Positions 5,953 to 6,355 of a stretch of DNA of 6,355 nucleotides are shown one piece after another (positions within the stretch are counted from its first letter, which is position 1; the number at the start of each line of letters is the position of its first letter). The stretch is taken from the NCBI GenBank assembly GCA_022710165.1, contig JAKLHL010000085.1:1-6355 (forward strand), in the 5' to 3' direction. Source of the DNA: Bdellovibrionales bacterium (lineage in GTDB: Bacteria; Bdellovibrionota; JAFGOL01). Position numbers and translations under genes: made by a program. Under the pieces are notes generated by a model that worked only from the letters and a program-made list of their open reading frames with translations, was not told the DNA's origin and made no database searches.

Positions 5953-6355
5953 ATGTCTTCATGCCCCCCTATTTTGCCTACCTCTTCTTTGTACTGCCAG
6001 CACCTGGCACATTTACTAAAAGTAGATTTTTTAACTTCTATTTTCAGCTCTTTTCCTTCTGACAGGATAACGTTAGATACTATGAAGATCTGTGAAAGGT
6101 CCATTTTTGTACTGACTATTGCTTTGTTAAGATCTTCTGGGACGCTTAGATAGACGTCTGAATCCAAGCTGTGCCCTATCTCCTTGTTCTTCCTTTTTTC
6201 CTCTATGGACTTTGATACTTCTTCTCTTAGAGCAAGGATCTTTGTCCAGATCGAATCAAGATCATCGTTAATATGTTTTTCCGTTACTTTTGTTATTGAG
6301 CAAAGGTGTATGCTTTGTTTGTTGTCCTTGTGCATGTACCCCCAGGCCTCTTCGG
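5922..6355 (-). CDS. ileS: Isoleucyl-tRNA synthetase, C-terminal end (5' part outside window)
   Basis: Only the last 143 or so codons are present; the frame is open to the window edge and continues beyond it (EEAWGYMHKDNKQSIHL at the edge, matching the EE-x-W motif at the junction of the anticodon-binding region). IleS charges tRNA-Ile with isoleucine in the cytoplasm. The segment ends with the C-terminal zinc finger typical of bacterial IleS: CARCW at 6011-5997 and CKRC at 5951-5940, giving C-x2-C-x16-C-x2-C with the characteristic CxRCW start. Codons for a charged helical region (LALREEVSKSIEEKRKN) precede it. The ATG at 6335 is internal, not a start. The ileS-lspA order is common in many bacterial lineages and supports cotranscription. 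The promoter lies outside the window. Confidence 0.93.
   Translation of the reverse strand, partial: EEAWGYMHKDNKQSIHLCSITKVTEKHINDDLDSIWTKILALREEVSKSIEEKRKNKEIGHSLDSDVYLSVPEDLNKAIVSTKMDLSQIFIVSNVILSEGKELKIEVKKSTFSKCARCWQYKEEVGKIGGHEDICKRCSSAIS

Noticed and set aside
1..6355. CRISPR arrays, insertion sequences, attachment sites, tRNA genes, toxin-antitoxin or defence modules.
   Set aside because: I saw no regular direct repeats, transposase or integrase coding, cloverleaf sequence or defence-type domains; all long frames are accounted for by housekeeping or transport genes.

Overview
The window looks like ordinary chromosomal core-genome sequence from a Gram-negative (two-membrane) bacterium of moderate to low GC content. 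It is almost entirely coding: seven complete or nearly complete genes plus the 3' end of an eighth, and no intergenic gap longer than about 40 bases. I see no mobile element, CRISPR array, tRNA or rRNA, and no large repeat. The combination of a LolA-like exported protein, Lgt, LspA and a BtuF-like periplasmic binding protein argues for a two-membrane cell. The Lgt active-site stretch of the GRxGCxxxGCCYG type and the frequent ATA (Ile) and AGG (Arg) codons are compatible with Deltaproteobacteria in the broad sense or a related candidate phylum, but I cannot place the organism with confidence.

Left half, plus strand: a SpoU/TrmH-family RNA 2'-O-methyltransferase, whose start codon is apparently cut by the first base of the window; a DksA/TraR-type zinc-finger regulator with the acidic tip motif; an exported LolA-like protein; and the primosomal helicase PriA. 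A good extended -10 promoter lies over the stop codon of the methyltransferase gene and probably drives dksA-lolA-like-priA. The dksA and lolA-like genes overlap in TAATG, and priA follows after 11 bases, so these three look like one transcription unit.

Right half, minus strand, read from the right edge: the C-terminal end of isoleucyl-tRNA synthetase (ileS), signal peptidase II (lspA), prolipoprotein diacylglyceryl transferase (lgt) and a BtuF-like substrate-binding protein. All three junctions are overlapping (31, 4 and 8 bases), which suggests tight translational coupling. lspA and lgt encode two successive enzymes of lipoprotein maturation, and the LolA-like protein across the strand switch may belong to the same envelope theme.

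The two operons converge and meet in the single tetranucleotide CTAG, which holds both TAG stop codons, one per strand. No new system is evident. The points most worth a second look are the LspA with Ser-Ser in place of the conserved Asp-Arg of the GNxxDR motif, the zero-gap convergent junction, and the LolA-like gene between dksA and priA.
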